Source of the DNA: Tateyamaria omphalii
GTDB taxonomy: Bacteria; Pseudomonadota; Alphaproteobacteria; Rhodobacterales; Rhodobacteraceae
Direction: 5' to 3'
Assembly: GCF_014651375.1 (NCBI RefSeq)
Contig: NZ_BMWT01000002.1
Location: 253,477 to 317,476 of the forward strand
DNA: 64,000 bases
This document shows, piece by piece, positions 34,739 to 45,103 of this stretch. The notes beneath the pieces are model-generated. The model was not told the DNA's origin, ran no database searches, and worked only from the letters and a program-made list of their open reading frames with translations. The position numbers and the translations under genes are program-made. How positions within the stretch are numbered: the first letter of the stretch is position 1; the number at the start of each line of letters is the position of its first letter.

Positions 34739-34749
34739 TTACTTTCCAT

Positions 34750-37113
34750 TCAGCCGTTCATTGCTGTCCAAACCCGGTCGGGTGACAGCGGCATGTCGAT
34801 GTGGGTCACATCCTTGCCTGCCGATTGCAGCGCATCTACCACGGCATTGACCACCGCGGGCGGTGACCCGATGGCCCCGGCCTCGCCACAGCCCTTCACG
34901 CCCAACGGGTTGTGCGTACAGGGTGTCTGGCTGGAGTGATCCACCGCGAACATCGGCAGATCGTCCGCCCGTGGCATGGCATAATCCATGTAGGACGCGC
35001 TCAGAAGCTGGCCGTTTTCGTCATAGGCACAGTTTTCAAGCAGCGCCTGACCAATCCCCTGCGCTATGCCGCCATGGACCTGACCGGTCACAATCATCGG
35101 GTTGATGATGTTGCCGAAATCATCGGCGGCGGCGAACCGTTCGATGCTCACCTTGCCGGTGTCCGGATCCACTTCAACTTCACAGGCATAAGCCCCTGAA
35201 GGATATGTGAAGTTTGCCGGATCGTAGAAGGCCGTTTCCTCAAGCCCCGGCTCGATATCCTCAAGCGGGTAATTGTGCGGCACGTAAGCAGCAAGGGTCA
35301 CATCGCCCCAAGCCACCGACTTGTCAGTGCCCGCGACGGAGAACGCACCGTCCTTCAGCTCGATATCGGCCTCGGAGGCTTCGAGCAGGTGGGACGCGAT
35401 CTTCTTGGCCTTGTTGATGATCTTCTCGGTCGCACGGACCATGGCCGAGCCGCCCACTGCGATGGAGCGGGAGCCATAGGTGCCCATGCCCATCGGCGTG
35501 TTGGCGGTGTCGCCATGCACGATCTCGACCATCGACTCGTCGATGCCGATCATCTCGGCCACCACTTGGGCAAAGGAGGTCTCGTGCCCCTGCCCGTGAC
35601 TGTGAGAGCCGGTCATCACAACAAGACCGCCTGTGGCATTCACGCGGACGGTGGCACTTTCATAAAGCCCAGCGCGTGCCCCTAGTTGCCCCACGAGGTT
35701 CGACGGCGCGATGCCGCAGGCCTCAATGTAGCAGTTCACACCGAGACCGCGCAGCTTGCCGTTCTTTTCGCTTTCCGCACGGCGGGCCGCGAATCCGGCG
35801 AAGTCGCCCATCTCTTCGAGCTTGTCCATGGTGCCGTGATAGTCGCCGGTGTCGTATTCGACGGCGACTGGCGTGGCATATGGGAACTCCGTAATGAAGT
35901 TCTGGCGGCGCAAGGCGATAGGATCGACGCCCAATTCGCGCGCAGCCTTGTCCACGACACGTTCAAGCTGGAACGTCGCCTCGGGGCGGCCTGCGCCGCG
36001 ATAGGCATCGACCGGCACCGTGTTGGTAAAGACGGCTTTGACGTTCACGTAGATCAGCGGGGTCTTGTAGTTCCCCGCCATCAGCGTGCCGTGCAGCCAT
36101 GTGGGCACGGATGGCGCGAAAGTGGATAGGTACGCGCCCATATTGGCGTGCGTTTCGGTCCGGATCGCGGTGAAGTTGTTGTCCTTGTCCAGCGCCAGTT
36201 CGATCTTGGTCACGTGGTCGCGGCCATGGGCGTCTGAGATGAACGCCTCGCTGCGCGAGGATGTCCATTTGACCGGACGGTTGCAGGCCTTGGCGGCGAA
36301 GGTGCAAAACGCTTCTTCCTGGTAGTGGAAGATCTTGGTGCCAAAGCCGCCGCCCACATCAGGGGCCACGACGCGCAGTTTGTGCTCGGGGATGCCGAGG
36401 ACAAATGCGCCCATGAGCAGGCGGATCACGTGCGGGTTTTGCGATGTCGTATAAAGCGTGCTGTCGTCGGTGCCTTTTGCATAGTCACCTACGGCGACGC
36501 GAGGTTCCATCGGGTTGGCGACAAGGCGGTTGTTGACCAGCTCAAGCGAGGTCACATGGGCCGCGTCATCAAATGCCTTGTTTACGGCATCCTTGTTCTC
36601 TTCGACAAAGCCCCAGTCGTAGCAGAGGTTGTCGTTGAGATCGTCGTGTACCTTGGTGGCACCGCTTTCGAGCGCGGCTTTCATATCAACCACTGCAGGC
36701 AGTTCGTCGATGTCGAGCACGATGGCTTCGGCGGCATCACGGGCCTGTTCGGCGGTGTCAGCCACAACGGCAGCGACAGGTTCGCCCACGTGCCGGACCT
36801 TGCCCTGTGCAAGGATCGGGTGTGCGGGCTCCTGCATTGGCTGGCCATGACGGTCTGTGACCTGCCAGCCGCAGGGCATACCGCCCACGCCCTCGAAATC
36901 CGAGCCGGTAAAGATACGCACCACACCGGGCATCCCGGCAGCGGCAGCGGTGTCGATGCTTTTGATCGTCCCATGCGCGATGTCCGAGCGCAGGAAATGC
37001 ACATAGGCCTGCCCACGGATGTTGATGTCGTCGGTGTAATTCCCGGCCCCTGTCAGGAACCGCACGTCCTCGCGCCGCTTGCTGCTGGCGCCGATGCCTC
37101 CGTCTTTTGGCAT
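34750..37113 (-). CDS. coxL: Molybdenum hydroxylase large subunit, form II CO dehydrogenase-like
   Basis: Molybdopterin-cytosine-dinucleotide subunit of 787 residues. The loop that distinguishes form I (AYxCSFR) from form II reads AYRGAGR, encoded near 35990-36010, so this is form II. Other hallmarks are [34 protein letters not shown] and, near the end, [20 protein letters not shown] with the catalytic Glu. Form II enzymes have uncertain or slow CO-oxidising activity and may act on other substrates. Order coxS-coxL-coxM matches form II operons. Confidence 0.95.
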   Translation of the reverse strand: MPKDGGIGASSKRREDVRFLTGAGNYTDDINIRGQAYVHFLRSDIAHGTIKSIDTAAAAGMPGVVRIFTGSDFEGVGGMPCGWQVTDRHGQPMQEPAHPILAQGKVRHVGEPVAAVVADTAEQARDAAEAIVLDIDELPAVVDMKAALESGATKVHDDLNDNLCYDWGFVEENKDAVNKAFDDAAHVTSLELVNNRLVANPMEPRVAVGDYAKGTDDSTLYTTSQNPHVIRLLMGAFVLGIPEHKLRVVAPDVGGGFGTKIFHYQEEAFCTFAAKACNRPVKWTSSRSEAFISDAHGRDHVTKIELALDKDNNFTAIRTETHANMGAYLSTFAPSVPTWLHGTLMAGNYKTPLIYVNVKAVFTNTVPVDAYRGAGRPEATFQLERVVDKAARELGVDPIALRRQNFITEFPYATPVAVEYDTGDYHGTMDKLEEMGDFAGFAARRAESEKNGKLRGLGVNCYIEACGIAPSNLVGQLGARAGLYESATVRVNATGGLVVMTGSHSHGQGHETSFAQVVAEMIGIDESMVEIVHGDTANTPMGMGTYGSRSIAVGGSAMVRATEKIINKAKKIASHLLEASEADIELKDGAFSVAGTDKSVAWGDVTLAAYVPHNYPLEDIEPGLEETAFYDPANFTYPSGAYACEVEVDPDTGKVSIERFAAADDFGNIINPMIVTGQVHGGIAQGIGQALLENCAYDENGQLLSASYMDYAMPRADDLPMFAVDHSSQTPCTHNPLGVKGCGEAGAIGSPPAVVNAVVDALQSAGKDVTHIDMPLSPDRVWTAMNG

Positions 37114-37167
37114 GTTGTTATTCCTCCCTGTTGGCGTGACGCGCCTCCCCGCGCGCCTGCTGACTGA

Positions 37168-37191
37168 CAGCCCGGAAGGATATCCGGGCTG
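37168..37191. repeat. Hairpin between coxS and coxL
   Basis: CAGCCCGG (37168-37175) and CCGGGCTG (37184-37191) form a perfect 8-bp stem with an 8-nt loop in the 90-bp coxS-coxL gap. No T-tract follows. Confidence 0.6.
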
Positions 37192-37203
37192 CGGAATTTG
37201 GTT

Positions 37204-37689
37204 CTATTCGGCGGCGATGGCCGACACGTCCTGACCACTGGCCGCCATAATCGCTTTGACGATGTTGTGGTAGCCTGTGCAGCGGCAGATGTTGCCCTCA
37301 AGATACTCCCGCACTTCCGTCTCGGTCGGCTTCGGGTTGTCCTTGAGCAGGGCCGCCGCCGACATCACCATGCCGGGTGTGCAAAAACCGCATTGTAGGC
37401 CGTGATGGTCCTGAAAAGCCTGCTGGATCACGTTCAGCGACCCGTCCGCGTTGGCCTGACCTTCGATCGTGGCCACATCGGCCCCTTCGGCCTCAACAGC
37501 GAGCATGGTGCAGGATTTCACGGCCTGCCCATCCACATGCACCACGCAGGCGCCACATTGTGACGTGTCGCAGCCCACGTGGGTTCCTGTCAGCATCAGC
37601 TGGTCGCGCAGGAAAGACGACAGCAATGTGCGTCCCTCGACCTCGCCAGACGCAGCCTTTCCGTTCACGGTCATCGAGACCTGTGCCAT
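37204..37689 (-). CDS. coxS: Molybdenum hydroxylase 2Fe-2S (small) subunit, CoxS-like
   Basis: Iron-sulfur subunit of 161 residues carrying electrons from the molybdenum centre to FAD. The plant-type cluster ligands are in [16 protein letters not shown] and a later Cys (KSC). The second cluster is held by CGFCTPGMV and CRCTGY. First structural gene of the operon; hairpin-containing gaps separate it from coxL and coxL from coxM. Confidence 0.95.
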   Translation of the reverse strand: MAQVSMTVNGKAASGEVEGRTLLSSFLRDQLMLTGTHVGCDTSQCGACVVHVDGQAVKSCTMLAVEAEGADVATIEGQANADGSLNVIQQAFQDHHGLQCGFCTPGMVMSAAALLKDNPKPTETEVREYLEGNICRCTGYHNIVKAIMAASGQDVSAIAAE

Positions 37690-37806
37690 GGCATCCTCCC
37701 TTTTGGCGTTCTTGTTGGGATCAAGTTAAGCATGGGTCGTGGCAGTTGAGAACAGAAATCTTCGCCGCAACCGCGAAATCGCAAGATCGCGCAGTGCCTT
37801 AGCGCG

Positions 37807-38799
37807 TCAGCCTTCGCGGGGTCTGGGGCGCGTCGGGATTTCCTTGAGCAAGCCGCCAACCCCCATCTGCGCGATGTCCTGCGGGGTCAGATCCACACCA
37901 CAGATCAACCGTTCCAGCACCCAGTCAGCGCCGTTGAGGGCCGGTGAGCGCGCGCATCCCGGCAGGCCGATCACTGGCCTGTTCTGGTGCGTTCCGAAAA
38001 AGAGCAGATTGCCCGGATCGACGGGCATACCATAGGCGGTGACGGTCCCACCCGCTTCGCGCACCGCCGCAGGGGCGACATCCTGTGTGTCCGAAGTGGC
38101 AGATGCCGTGAGAATGAAAACAACTTCGCCCTCTGCGTCTGCGACGGCTTGGGCCAGCGGGGCGTCGCGATGCGGCACCACCACCCGAGGCGTCAGCGAG
38201 ACATTAAGGCGGTCGAGCCGGCCGGTCAGCGCCGCGCGGCCTTTAGACGACGGTTCGGCATTGCCAACCTGCGTTTCAATCAACGTTGCGGTTGCGTATT
38301 GCGGGTTCAGGATACGGATTGCATTGGCCGCATCCGCGGTGGCCCTGTCCAACGCGTGCTGCGACACGGCATAGGATATGATCTTGATCGTGGCGACCAT
38401 GGTGCGCGCATCGACGCGATGGAATGGCGGCACCGTGGCGATGGTGATCATGGGATCAACCGCATTGATGCCCGAAAGCCGATCCACATCCAGCAGGGCG
38501 ACACCCGGGCCCGTTGCGTAAAGGTTCACGCGCCCTGCCCCGGCCGCACTGATACGCAGCCCCTGTTCCTCGGGCGTTGGCACGACGGCAGCGGCCAGAG
38601 CTTCGGCGGCGCCGTTTTCTTCGATGTCACCCGGGTCGAGCGCTGCGACCGTCAGCGTATCGTGGCCCGCTGCTGTCAGTTCTGCAATGTCGTCATCGGT
38701 CAGCACGGTTCCCTTGGACACGCGACGGGAGTTCCCCGCCAAGGAGTGGGCGAGCGTTGTGCCAAGCGCATCCGCTGCTGGTCTTGGGCCGAACTTCAT
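37807..38799 (-). CDS. Molybdopterin-binding (MoaB/MoeA-like) protein
   Basis: Protein of 330 residues with an N-terminal SAF/MoeA-like segment (VSKGTVLTDDDIAELTAAG) and a C-terminal MoCF-binding domain from about residue 170 (VVPHRDAPLAQAVADAEGEV, then ILTASATSDTQDVAPAAV and PVIGLPGCARSPALNG). This domain type binds molybdopterin during cofactor synthesis or insertion. Here it probably serves the adjacent form II enzyme, upstream of coxS on the same strand. It overlaps the xdhC-like gene by 4 bp (ATGA). It lacks the MobA-like nucleotidyltransferase part seen in some relatives. Confidence 0.87.
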   Translation of the reverse strand: MKFGPRPAADALGTTLAHSLAGNSRRVSKGTVLTDDDIAELTAAGHDTLTVAALDPGDIEENGAAEALAAAVVPTPEEQGLRISAAGAGRVNLYATGPGVALLDVDRLSGINAVDPMITIATVPPFHRVDARTMVATIKIISYAVSQHALDRATADAANAIRILNPQYATATLIETQVGNAEPSSKGRAALTGRLDRLNVSLTPRVVVPHRDAPLAQAVADAEGEVVFILTASATSDTQDVAPAAVREAGGTVTAYGMPVDPGNLLFFGTHQNRPVIGLPGCARSPALNGADWVLERLICGVDLTPQDIAQMGVGGLLKEIPTRPRPREG

Positions 38800-39764
38800 A
38801 CGCCTTGCCTGAGCGTTGCGACCATCTGGGCCAGGATAGACACGGCGATCTCTGGCGGGCTGGCAGCACCGATGTCGAGACCAATTGGCCCTTTGATCCG
38901 CGCGATCTGGTCCGCGGTGAACCCTGCCTCTTCCAGCCGGGCCACGCGTTTGGCATGGGTGCGTGTCGAGCCAAGCGCGCCCACATAAAACGCGTCGGAC
39001 TTCAACGCGATGTGCAGCGCCGGATCGTCCAGTTTCGGGTCATGGGTCAGCAAAACCAGCGCAGTGCGGGCGTCCACGCCGATCTCGGCCAGCGCGTCGT
39101 CCGGCCAGTCATTGATGACACGTTCGCCGGGGAAACGATCCGCGGACCCGAAGGCTTCGCGCGGATCAATGATGTAAGGATCGTAGCCCGCAAGCTTTGC
39201 CATGGGCACAAGCGCCTGCGCGATATGCACACCGCCGACAATGGCCAGCCGCAAGGGCGGGTTGTGGATGGCGACGAAGGTTTTGCCATCTTCCTCCATC
39301 CCCGTGCGGTCCTTGGCAAAGCGTGCTGTATGACCGTCATGGTCCAGCCGTCTGTCCCAGCTTTCAGTGTCGACGACATATGCCGCCCGCTGCCGTGACG
39401 CGCGCGCCGCGACCAGCGCATCCAGCGTGTCGGTTGGCATGGCAGTGCCCACAGGTTCCACGAGGATCTTGATCGTGCCGCCACAGGCAAGGCCGACCGC
39501 AAAAGCGTCGCCGTCGCTGACCCCGTATTCAAGCAGGCGCGGATTGCCGTCTTCGAGCGCTTCCATCGCCTCGACCACAACAGCGCCTTCAACGCAGCCA
39601 CCCGAGACAGAGCCCATCATGTCGCCAGCGCCCGACACGACCATCTGGGCGCCTGCGCGGCGCGGCGCGCTGCCCCAGGTTTCGATCACGGTGGCAAGGG
39701 CGGCCCCCTTGCCTGCTTTGATCCATTCCAGCGCCTGTTCCGGCGCGGTTTCAACCGACGACAT
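38796..39764 (-). CDS. XdhC/CoxI family cofactor-insertion protein
   Basis: Protein of 322 residues that by family role receives Mo cofactor, promotes its sulfuration and delivers it to molybdenum hydroxylases. The N-terminal XdhC_CoxI domain reads GAALATVIETWGSAPRRAGA and SGGCVEGAVV. The C-terminal Rossmann domain has LAIVGGVHIAQALVPMAKLA and VGALGSTRTHAKRVARL. The ATG at 39762-39764 is preferred. Co-transcribed with the molybdopterin-binding gene upstream of coxSLM, so a dedicated maturation role is likely. Confidence 0.92.
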   Translation of the reverse strand: MSSVETAPEQALEWIKAGKGAALATVIETWGSAPRRAGAQMVVSGAGDMMGSVSGGCVEGAVVVEAMEALEDGNPRLLEYGVSDGDAFAVGLACGGTIKILVEPVGTAMPTDTLDALVAARASRQRAAYVVDTESWDRRLDHDGHTARFAKDRTGMEEDGKTFVAIHNPPLRLAIVGGVHIAQALVPMAKLAGYDPYIIDPREAFGSADRFPGERVINDWPDDALAEIGVDARTALVLLTHDPKLDDPALHIALKSDAFYVGALGSTRTHAKRVARLEEAGFTADQIARIKGPIGLDIGAASPPEIAVSILAQMVATLRQGV

Positions 39765-39927
39765 CTGATCCGTCCATTTTTGCTGGTTCCATCCCATGCA
39801 AAGCGTATGCGGTGACTTTGCGGGAACACAACCCTGACTTAAGCACAGGGTGTTGCGCGCGCTTATGCTTGCGCGTTCCCCGCCTGCGGCCTACATCCGT
39901 ATGCAAGACCAGCCGGAGACCAGCCAG

Positions 39928-40170
39928 ATGCCCATGCAAGCCCAAGAGATCGAAGACCTGATCCGCGAGAGCTTTCCCGACGCCAAGATCACCATCACGG
40001 ATCTGGCGGGTGACGGAAACCACTATTCGGCCGAGGTCATCGACGCATCTTTTGCCGGTATGAACCGCGTGCAGCAGCACCGGGCCGTGACCAAGGCGCT
40101 GAAGGGCAAGATGGATGGCAGCCATGGAGAATTGCACGCACTGGCCCTGACGACGAAAGCGCCGGGCTGA
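39928..40170 (+). CDS. BolA/IbaG family protein
   Basis: 80-residue BolA-type protein, normally a partner of monothiol glutaredoxins in iron-sulfur trafficking and iron sensing. It has [31 protein letters not shown] with the metal-ligand His candidate, and the helix [18 protein letters not shown]. The ATG at 39928 follows CCGGAGAC; starts at 39901 and 39934 are possible. It is followed by a small membrane protein gene and by the glutaredoxin gene, each overlapping the previous one. Confidence 0.94.
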   Translation: MPMQAQEIEDLIRESFPDAKITITDLAGDGNHYSAEVIDASFAGMNRVQQHRAVTKALKGKMDGSHGELHALALTTKAPG

Positions 40171-40415
40171 TGGACTGGACCTTTATCCTGATCGTGTCCG
40201 CACTGATCGTGGTGGTTGCCATTCTGCGCGCGGCGCAGTCGATCCGCCACTCACGCGGGACCGAACGGGGAAGCCTGCCCGGCAAAGGCCATCACATCAT
40301 CGACGCTGCCTATCACTCTGGCGGCGGCGGCGGTGGCCATTCGACACAGTATCGCGTCCCGCGCGACCCGCAGGACTATGCCAAAACCTTTATTCCCAAG
40401 GACAAACGCAAATGA
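40170..40415 (+). CDS. Small single-span membrane protein
   Basis: 81-residue protein with an N-terminal membrane helix ([18 protein letters not shown]) and a basic, glycine-rich tail ([20 protein letters not shown]). No family known to me. It overlaps the bolA-like gene by one base and grxD by 4 bp, so it is translated with them; it may tether that iron-sulfur module to the membrane (inference). Confidence 0.8.
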   Translation: MDWTFILIVSALIVVVAILRAAQSIRHSRGTERGSLPGKGHHIIDAAYHSGGGGGGHSTQYRVPRDPQDYAKTFIPKDKRK

Positions 40416-40774
40416 CTGACGCAAGCAGCCGTATCACCGAAACCAACAACGCCAATGACGTGGTGCTTTATATGAAAGGCACAAAATCCATGCCGCAATG
40501 CGGCTTTTCCAGTCGCGTGGCTGGTGTGCTGAACTATATGGGCGTCGATTTCGCCGACGTGAACGTTTTGGCCGACGAAGAATTGCGCCAGGGCATCAAG
40601 GACTTTTCGGATTGGCCGACCATCCCGCAGCTTTATGTCAAAGGCGAATTCGTCGGCGGGTGCGACATCATAACGGAAATGACCCTGTCGGGCGAGTTGG
40701 ACACGCTGTTCGATGAAAATGGCGTGACCTATGACAAGGACGCAGCCGACAAGATTCGCGAAGCGAACGGATAA
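40412..40774 (+). CDS. grxD: Monothiol glutaredoxin Grx4
   Basis: CGFS-type monothiol glutaredoxin of 120 residues that carries and transfers 2Fe-2S clusters. The active site is [10 protein letters not shown] and the glutathione site is [19 protein letters not shown]. It is co-transcribed with the BolA-like gene, the classic partner pair. The bidirectional terminator at 40814-40845 ends the operon. Confidence 0.97.
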   Translation: MTDASSRITETNNANDVVLYMKGTKSMPQCGFSSRVAGVLNYMGVDFADVNVLADEELRQGIKDFSDWPTIPQLYVKGEFVGGCDIITEMTLSGELDTLFDENGVTYDKDAADKIREANG

Positions 40775-40813
40775 GCAGAGGGGCGCACGACACGTGCGCC
40801 TTACGGTTCAAAG

Positions 40814-40845
40814 AAAAAAGGCGTGCCAGATCAGCACGCCTTTTT
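40814..40845. terminator. Bidirectional intrinsic terminator between grxD and zapA
   Basis: GGCGTGC and GCACGCC form a 7-bp core stem around CAGATCA, flanked by A-run on the left and T-run on the right, so T-tracts follow on both strands. It serves the two convergent operons. Confidence 0.92.
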
Positions 40846-40876
40846 GTGTCCGCGAGACTGCGCGGCAAGCTGCGCG

Positions 40877-41269
40877 TTACGCTGTCTTTTCTTCCACTTC
40901 CGCGGCCAGGGCTTCGGCCCGCGCGGCCAACTCGGCCAGCGTGTCGGTTACCGCTTGCGGCACGACGGGCACCTCGATCCGCTCCGGCTCTGGCGCGCCC
41001 ATGGTGCGCAACCCTTCCAGCTCCGCTTCGCGTTCGGCCAGTTTGGCTTCAACCTCTGCCACACGGTCTTCGACACTCGCCGTTTTGTCCGCCAGCATCA
41101 GACCGGCCATCAACAGCATCCGCGCTTCGGGCATACGCCCGGCCTGATCTGCCAACACCTGTGCTTCGTCATCGAGCATCTTGGCTGCCGATCGCAGGTA
41201 GCTTTCTTCACCCTCCTGACAGGCGACTTGAAACGGACGTCCACCGATATTGATTGTGACCTCAGGCAT
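40877..41269 (-). CDS. zapA: Cell division protein ZapA
   Basis: Z-ring-associated protein of 130 residues that bundles FtsZ. The N-terminal domain reads EVTINIGGRPFQVACQEGEE, then YLRSAAKMLDDEAQVL. A long coiled coil follows (VEDRVAEVEAKLAEREAELE). Its start overlaps the 3' end of the upstream coiled-coil gene by 8 bp. The pair matches the zauP-zapA arrangement of Caulobacter. Confidence 0.93.
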   Translation of the reverse strand: MPEVTINIGGRPFQVACQEGEESYLRSAAKMLDDEAQVLADQAGRMPEARMLLMAGLMLADKTASVEDRVAEVEAKLAEREAELEGLRTMGAPEPERIEVPVVPQAVTDTLAELAARAEALAAEVEEKTA

Positions 41270-41753
41270 CTGCGTCCTCCTCCTCCGGGGCTTCGAGCTG
41301 GTCGAGCAGCGGGGTCAGCGCCCCGATGATGCTGCTCGCCTCGGCCACATCTGCGGCGCGGGCCGCGCGCAGGCCTTCCAGTTCGGCCATCATGGATTTG
41401 TTGATCAGATGCGCTTCTCCGACACCTTCTTCGTTCGCTGTGCGCAAGGCGGCGTTTGACTCGCGCAACTGTTCGTTGGCCTTACGCAACCTTTGAAGTT
41501 CCACGTCCAGTTCTTCGACCCGGGCTTGCGCCGCATCGGCAACAGCCTGTGCTTCAGATGCAGCGGCTTCCTGACGTTCTGACAATTTGCGCACTCGCTC
41601 AGACAGCTGTGCGTTTGCAACACGTTCGTCGTCCAATGCCGCTTGCAAGGCGGCTGTGTCGTCAGCCCCTGCCGTGTCCAGCCCATCAAGACCGGAGGCG
41701 ATCCTGTCCATCGCGGCGGTGAGCCGCTGCTGCAATCCGTCGATATCGCTCAT
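41262..41753 (-). CDS. Coiled-coil protein upstream of ZapA (ZauP-like)
   Basis: 163-residue protein dominated by coiled coil between about residues 35 and 125 (ARVEELDVELQRLRKANEQL), acidic at the C-terminus (EAPEEEDADA). There is no signal peptide or membrane helix. Position and overlap with zapA, together with its coiled coil, suggest the ZauP partner that with ZapA focuses the Z-ring in Caulobacter. The match is by context and shape, not by a diagnostic motif. Confidence 0.8.
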   Translation of the reverse strand: MSDIDGLQQRLTAAMDRIASGLDGLDTAGADDTAALQAALDDERVANAQLSERVRKLSERQEAAASEAQAVADAAQARVEELDVELQRLRKANEQLRESNAALRTANEEGVGEAHLINKSMMAELEGLRAARAADVAEASSIIGALTPLLDQLEAPEEEDADA

Positions 41754-41783
41754 TTCCTGTGCCTGTCCCCTTTTTTACGCGCG

Positions 41784-41844
41784 CGGGCGCAATGGTTCCA
41801 TCTGCCCGGACTGTTCGAATCGATTTAGCGTCCGGTTGCGCCCG
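41784..41844. promoter_or_regulatory. Long imperfect hairpin between divergent zapA operon and tkt
   Basis: Outer arms CGGGCGCAA (41784-41792) and TTGCGCCCG (41836-41844) pair perfectly. Inner arms CCGGAC (41806-41811) and GTCCGG (41830-41835) also pair perfectly, with 13 unpaired bases on one side only. It may be a leader RNA, a small RNA or a dimeric operator for the divergent genes. Confidence 0.5.
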
Positions 41845-42026
41845 AGTTTAGCCAAAGAGGTACGGAAATGCGCCCCCCTTTGCGATCAACCACTTGCGGG
41901 GCGGCTTTGATGTAGCAAGACGTCGCTTGCTCCAAGATGCCCCAATTTGCCAAGGCACAGCGCCTTGATCTTTGGTCTTTGCCTGATATGCAGCCTCAAA
42001 CCTAATTCCAAAGGACGAGCAATTCC

Positions 42027-44042
42027 GTGGATCTGACAGCCCTTCGCACCGCCCATCCCGACCACTGGTCCAAGGCCACCGCCATCCGTGCCTTGACCCT
42101 TGATGCCGTGGCCGCGGCCAATTCCGGCCACTCAGGCATGCCCATGGGGATGGCCGATGTGGCCACTGTCCTGTTTGAAAAGCACCTGAAATTCGATGCC
42201 AAGGCCCCGGATTGGCCCGACCGCGACCGGTTCATTCTGTCTGCCGGTCACGGCTCGATGCTGCTCTATTCCCTGCTGCACCTGACCGGGTACGAGGACA
42301 TGACCCTTGAGCAGGTGAAGAACTTCCGCCAGTGGGGCGCGATCACTGCGGGCCACCCTGAATATGGCCACGCCAAGGGGATCGAGACCACCACCGGGCC
42401 TTTGGGTCAAGGCATCTCGAACGCCGTTGGTTTTGCCATGGCCGAAGAGATCCTGCGCGCCCAATACGGCAAGAAGGTTGTTGATCACCATACATATGCC
42501 ATCGCGGGCGACGGCTGCCTGATGGAAGGCGTGAGCCAGGAAGCCATTACGCTTGCCGGGCGTCACCAGCTGGGCAAGCTGATTGTCTTCTGGGATAACA
42601 ACAACATCACCATTGATGGTCCTGTCACACTTGCGGACACCACGGATCAGCCGCAGCGCTTCAAATCTGCAGGCTGGGCGGTGATCGAGATTGACGGGCA
42701 TGACCCCGAAGCCATCGACGCCGCAATTGCCAAGGCCAAGACCCAGAAAAAGCCGACAATGATTGCCTGCAAGACGCATATCGCGCTGGGTCACGCGGCA
42801 CAGGATACGTCCAAGGGCCACGGCGCGTTGACCGACCAGACGCAGCTGCAAGACGCCAAGGCGGCCTATGGCTGGACCACAGGACCGTTTGACGTGCCTG
42901 CCGATGTCAAAGCCGCTTGGGAGGCCATCGGCACCCGCGGCGCCGAGGCCCGCGCGGCTTGGGAAGAGCGGTTTGCGTCGATCTCGGGCTCGAAACAGGC
43001 ACAGTTCAACCGTACCCTCGCCCGTGAAGTACCCAAAAAGCTGTCGGCCACCATCAAAGCGTTCAAGAAGCAGATGTCGGAAAGCGCGCCCAAGCTGGCA
43101 ACCCGCGCTGCATCTGAGAAAGCATTGGAAGTCATAAACCCCGTGATGCCCGAAACTGTAGGTGGATCGGCCGACCTGACCGGGTCGAACAACACCAAGA
43201 CGGGTGATCTGGGTGTGTTCGACACCGACAACCGTGGCGGCCGCTATGTATATTGGGGGGTCCGTGAGCATGGCATGGCCGCAGCGATGAACGGCATGGC
43301 GCTGCACGGCGGCATCCGCCCCTATGGCGGTACGTTCATGTGCTTCACTGATTATGCCCGCCCCGCCATGCGCCTTGCGGCCCTGATGAAGATCCCCACG
43401 GTGTTCGTCATGACCCATGACAGCATTGGCCTGGGCGAAGATGGCCCTACCCACCAGCCGGTCGAACATCTGGCGATCAGCCGGGCCACACCGAACACCA
43501 TGGTGTTCCGTCCCGCCGATGCAGTGGAAACCGCCGAAAGCTGGGAAATCGCGCTGTCTTATACCGACGCGCCATCGGTTCTGTCCCTGACCCGTCAGGG
43601 CCTGCCCACCGTGCGGACCGACCACAAGCTGAAGAACATGACCGCACAAGGCGCTTATGTTCTGGCCGATGCCGAGGGCAAGCGTCAGGTCATCCTGATC
43701 GCCTCTGGATCAGAGGTATCTATCGCCATGGACGCCCGTGCCAAGCTGCAAGACGCTGGCATTGGATGCCGTGTGGTGTCCATGCCCTGCATGGAGCTGT
43801 TTGCGCAGCAGGATGAAAGCTATCGACGCAAGGTGCTGCCAGCGGGCCCTGTCCGTGTCGGTATAGAAGCCGCTGTGCGCCAAGGCTGGGATCAGTGGCT
43901 GCTGGGTGAGCGTGGCAAGGCAAACAAGGCCGATTTCGTAGGCATGGATGATTTTGGTGCCTCTGCGCCAGCCAACGTGCTGTTCGAAAAATTCGGCATC
44001 ACAGCAGATGCTGTTGTCGAGAAAGCCAAAGCGCTTCTCTGA
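42027..44042 (+). CDS. tkt: Transketolase
   Basis: ThDP enzyme of 671 residues moving two-carbon units in the pentose phosphate pathway. It begins with GTG behind AAAGGACG. Hallmarks are [30 protein letters not shown], the ThDP motif [13 protein letters not shown] ending WDNNNI, and the pyrimidine-domain segment [15 protein letters not shown]. Length and domain order (PP, Pyr, C-terminal) are normal. Next to gap genes, it forms a central carbon metabolism cluster. Confidence 0.97.
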   Translation: MDLTALRTAHPDHWSKATAIRALTLDAVAAANSGHSGMPMGMADVATVLFEKHLKFDAKAPDWPDRDRFILSAGHGSMLLYSLLHLTGYEDMTLEQVKNFRQWGAITAGHPEYGHAKGIETTTGPLGQGISNAVGFAMAEEILRAQYGKKVVDHHTYAIAGDGCLMEGVSQEAITLAGRHQLGKLIVFWDNNNITIDGPVTLADTTDQPQRFKSAGWAVIEIDGHDPEAIDAAIAKAKTQKKPTMIACKTHIALGHAAQDTSKGHGALTDQTQLQDAKAAYGWTTGPFDVPADVKAAWEAIGTRGAEARAAWEERFASISGSKQAQFNRTLAREVPKKLSATIKAFKKQMSESAPKLATRAASEKALEVINPVMPETVGGSADLTGSNNTKTGDLGVFDTDNRGGRYVYWGVREHGMAAAMNGMALHGGIRPYGGTFMCFTDYARPAMRLAALMKIPTVFVMTHDSIGLGEDGPTHQPVEHLAISRATPNTMVFRPADAVETAESWEIALSYTDAPSVLSLTRQGLPTVRTDHKLKNMTAQGAYVLADAEGKRQVILIASGSEVSIAMDARAKLQDAGIGCRVVSMPCMELFAQQDESYRRKVLPAGPVRVGIEAAVRQGWDQWLLGERGKANKADFVGMDDFGASAPANVLFEKFGITADAVVEKAKALL

Positions 44043-44056
44043 AAAACTGTGTAGCT

Positions 44057-44101
44057 AAAGAAAGGCCCGGACATGTTCTGCATGTCCGGGCCTTTCTTTT
44101 T
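44057..44101 (+). terminator. Very strong intrinsic terminator after tkt
   Basis: AAAGAAAGGCCCGGACATG and its exact complement form a 19-bp perfect stem with a TTCTG loop, ending in a T-run, 15 bp after the tkt stop. It can also stop the convergent DUF808 transcript. Confidence 0.95.
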
Positions 44102-44118
44102 GAACGGGTCAAGTGCGT

Positions 44119-45075
44119 CTAGATCGCCTTGGGGGCAACGGCCCGCCAGATGGGCGTGATCACTTTTTCCCCAATCGGTATCAGGACAAAGCCCCAGGCC
44201 AGACCCAGCACACCGTGCAGAGCCGCCTTGACACCCCAAACTGCGACGTCCGAAGCGCCACCGACCGATTTTGCAATGCCATAGACAATCTCTTCGGGCG
44301 TATGCCAACCCATCTGCGCCAAACCATGGACAATGATCTCTCCGCCCACCCAAAGCATGGCGGCCGTCCCAACAATGGTCAGCAGTTTCAAAAAGCCGGG
44401 CATGACTTTCACGATGCCCCGCCCCAAGGCACGGATCGGTCCAATGCCGCCACGAGCCGCCAGCGCCATCCCGGCATCATCGGCTTTCACGATCAGCGCA
44501 ACCGAACCATAAACGGCAACCGTAATCATCACAGCCACTGTTGCCAGAGTCGCTGCCTCCATCCAAAAATTGCTCTGCGGGATGGCCGCCAGAGCAATTG
44601 TCATGATTTCGGCTGACAGTATGAAGTCGGTCTTGATTGCGCCCTGCGCCTTTTGCTCTTCAAGATGCGCAGGGTCCTGCACTTCCTCAGACTTACCTTC
44701 ATAGTCCTCGTGCCCATGGCCCAAGCCCAGCACATGCGCGACCTTTTCGGCACCTTCGAAACACAGGTAAGAACCGCCCAGCATCAACAGCGGTGGGATC
44801 GCCCAAGGGGCAAAATTCGCTAAGATCAAGCCCACGGGCAACAGGAACACCAGTTTGTTCTTGAACGACCCTTTGGCAATCCGCCAGATGATCGGCAGTT
44901 CGCGATCAGCAGAGAAGCCATGCACGTATTTCGGTGTGACCGCCGCATCATCAATCACAGCACCTGCCGCTTTCGAACCCGCCTTGGCCGCCTGACCGAT
45001 GACGTCATCCACCGATGCCGCCGCCACTTTGGCGATTCCCGCAACATCGTCCAAAAGAGCCAAAAGTCCGCTCAT
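44119..45075 (-). CDS. DUF808 (YedI) family inner membrane protein
   Basis: Membrane protein of 318 residues. The N-terminus ALLDDVAGIAKVAAASVDDV and the phrase PKYVHGFSADRELPIIWRIA are typical of DUF808. Several helices follow (LVFLLPVGLILANFAPWAIP, MTIALAAIPQSNF, LGLAWGFVLIPIG). Its function is unknown in all bacteria. Its 5' side shares a 205-bp region with the gap gene, including TTAGCG-type motifs. Confidence 0.93.
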   Translation of the reverse strand: MSGLLALLDDVAGIAKVAAASVDDVIGQAAKAGSKAAGAVIDDAAVTPKYVHGFSADRELPIIWRIAKGSFKNKLVFLLPVGLILANFAPWAIPPLLMLGGSYLCFEGAEKVAHVLGLGHGHEDYEGKSEEVQDPAHLEEQKAQGAIKTDFILSAEIMTIALAAIPQSNFWMEAATLATVAVMITVAVYGSVALIVKADDAGMALAARGGIGPIRALGRGIVKVMPGFLKLLTIVGTAAMLWVGGEIIVHGLAQMGWHTPEEIVYGIAKSVGGASDVAVWGVKAALHGVLGLAWGFVLIPIGEKVITPIWRAVAPKAI

Positions 45076-45103
45076 TTCGCCCGTTCCCTCGTTTTGTCCT
45101 TAC

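Noticed and set aside
41754..42026. 6S RNA gene near zapA
   Set aside because: 6S RNA is often found near zapA, but the hairpin here is too short and lacks the large central bubble and closing stem. The other side of zapA has only about 100 bp, filled by a terminator.
42132..43649. Reverse-strand open frame of 505 codons opposite tkt
   Set aside because: Antisense to a complete transketolase gene, no ribosome binding site, no recognisable domain.
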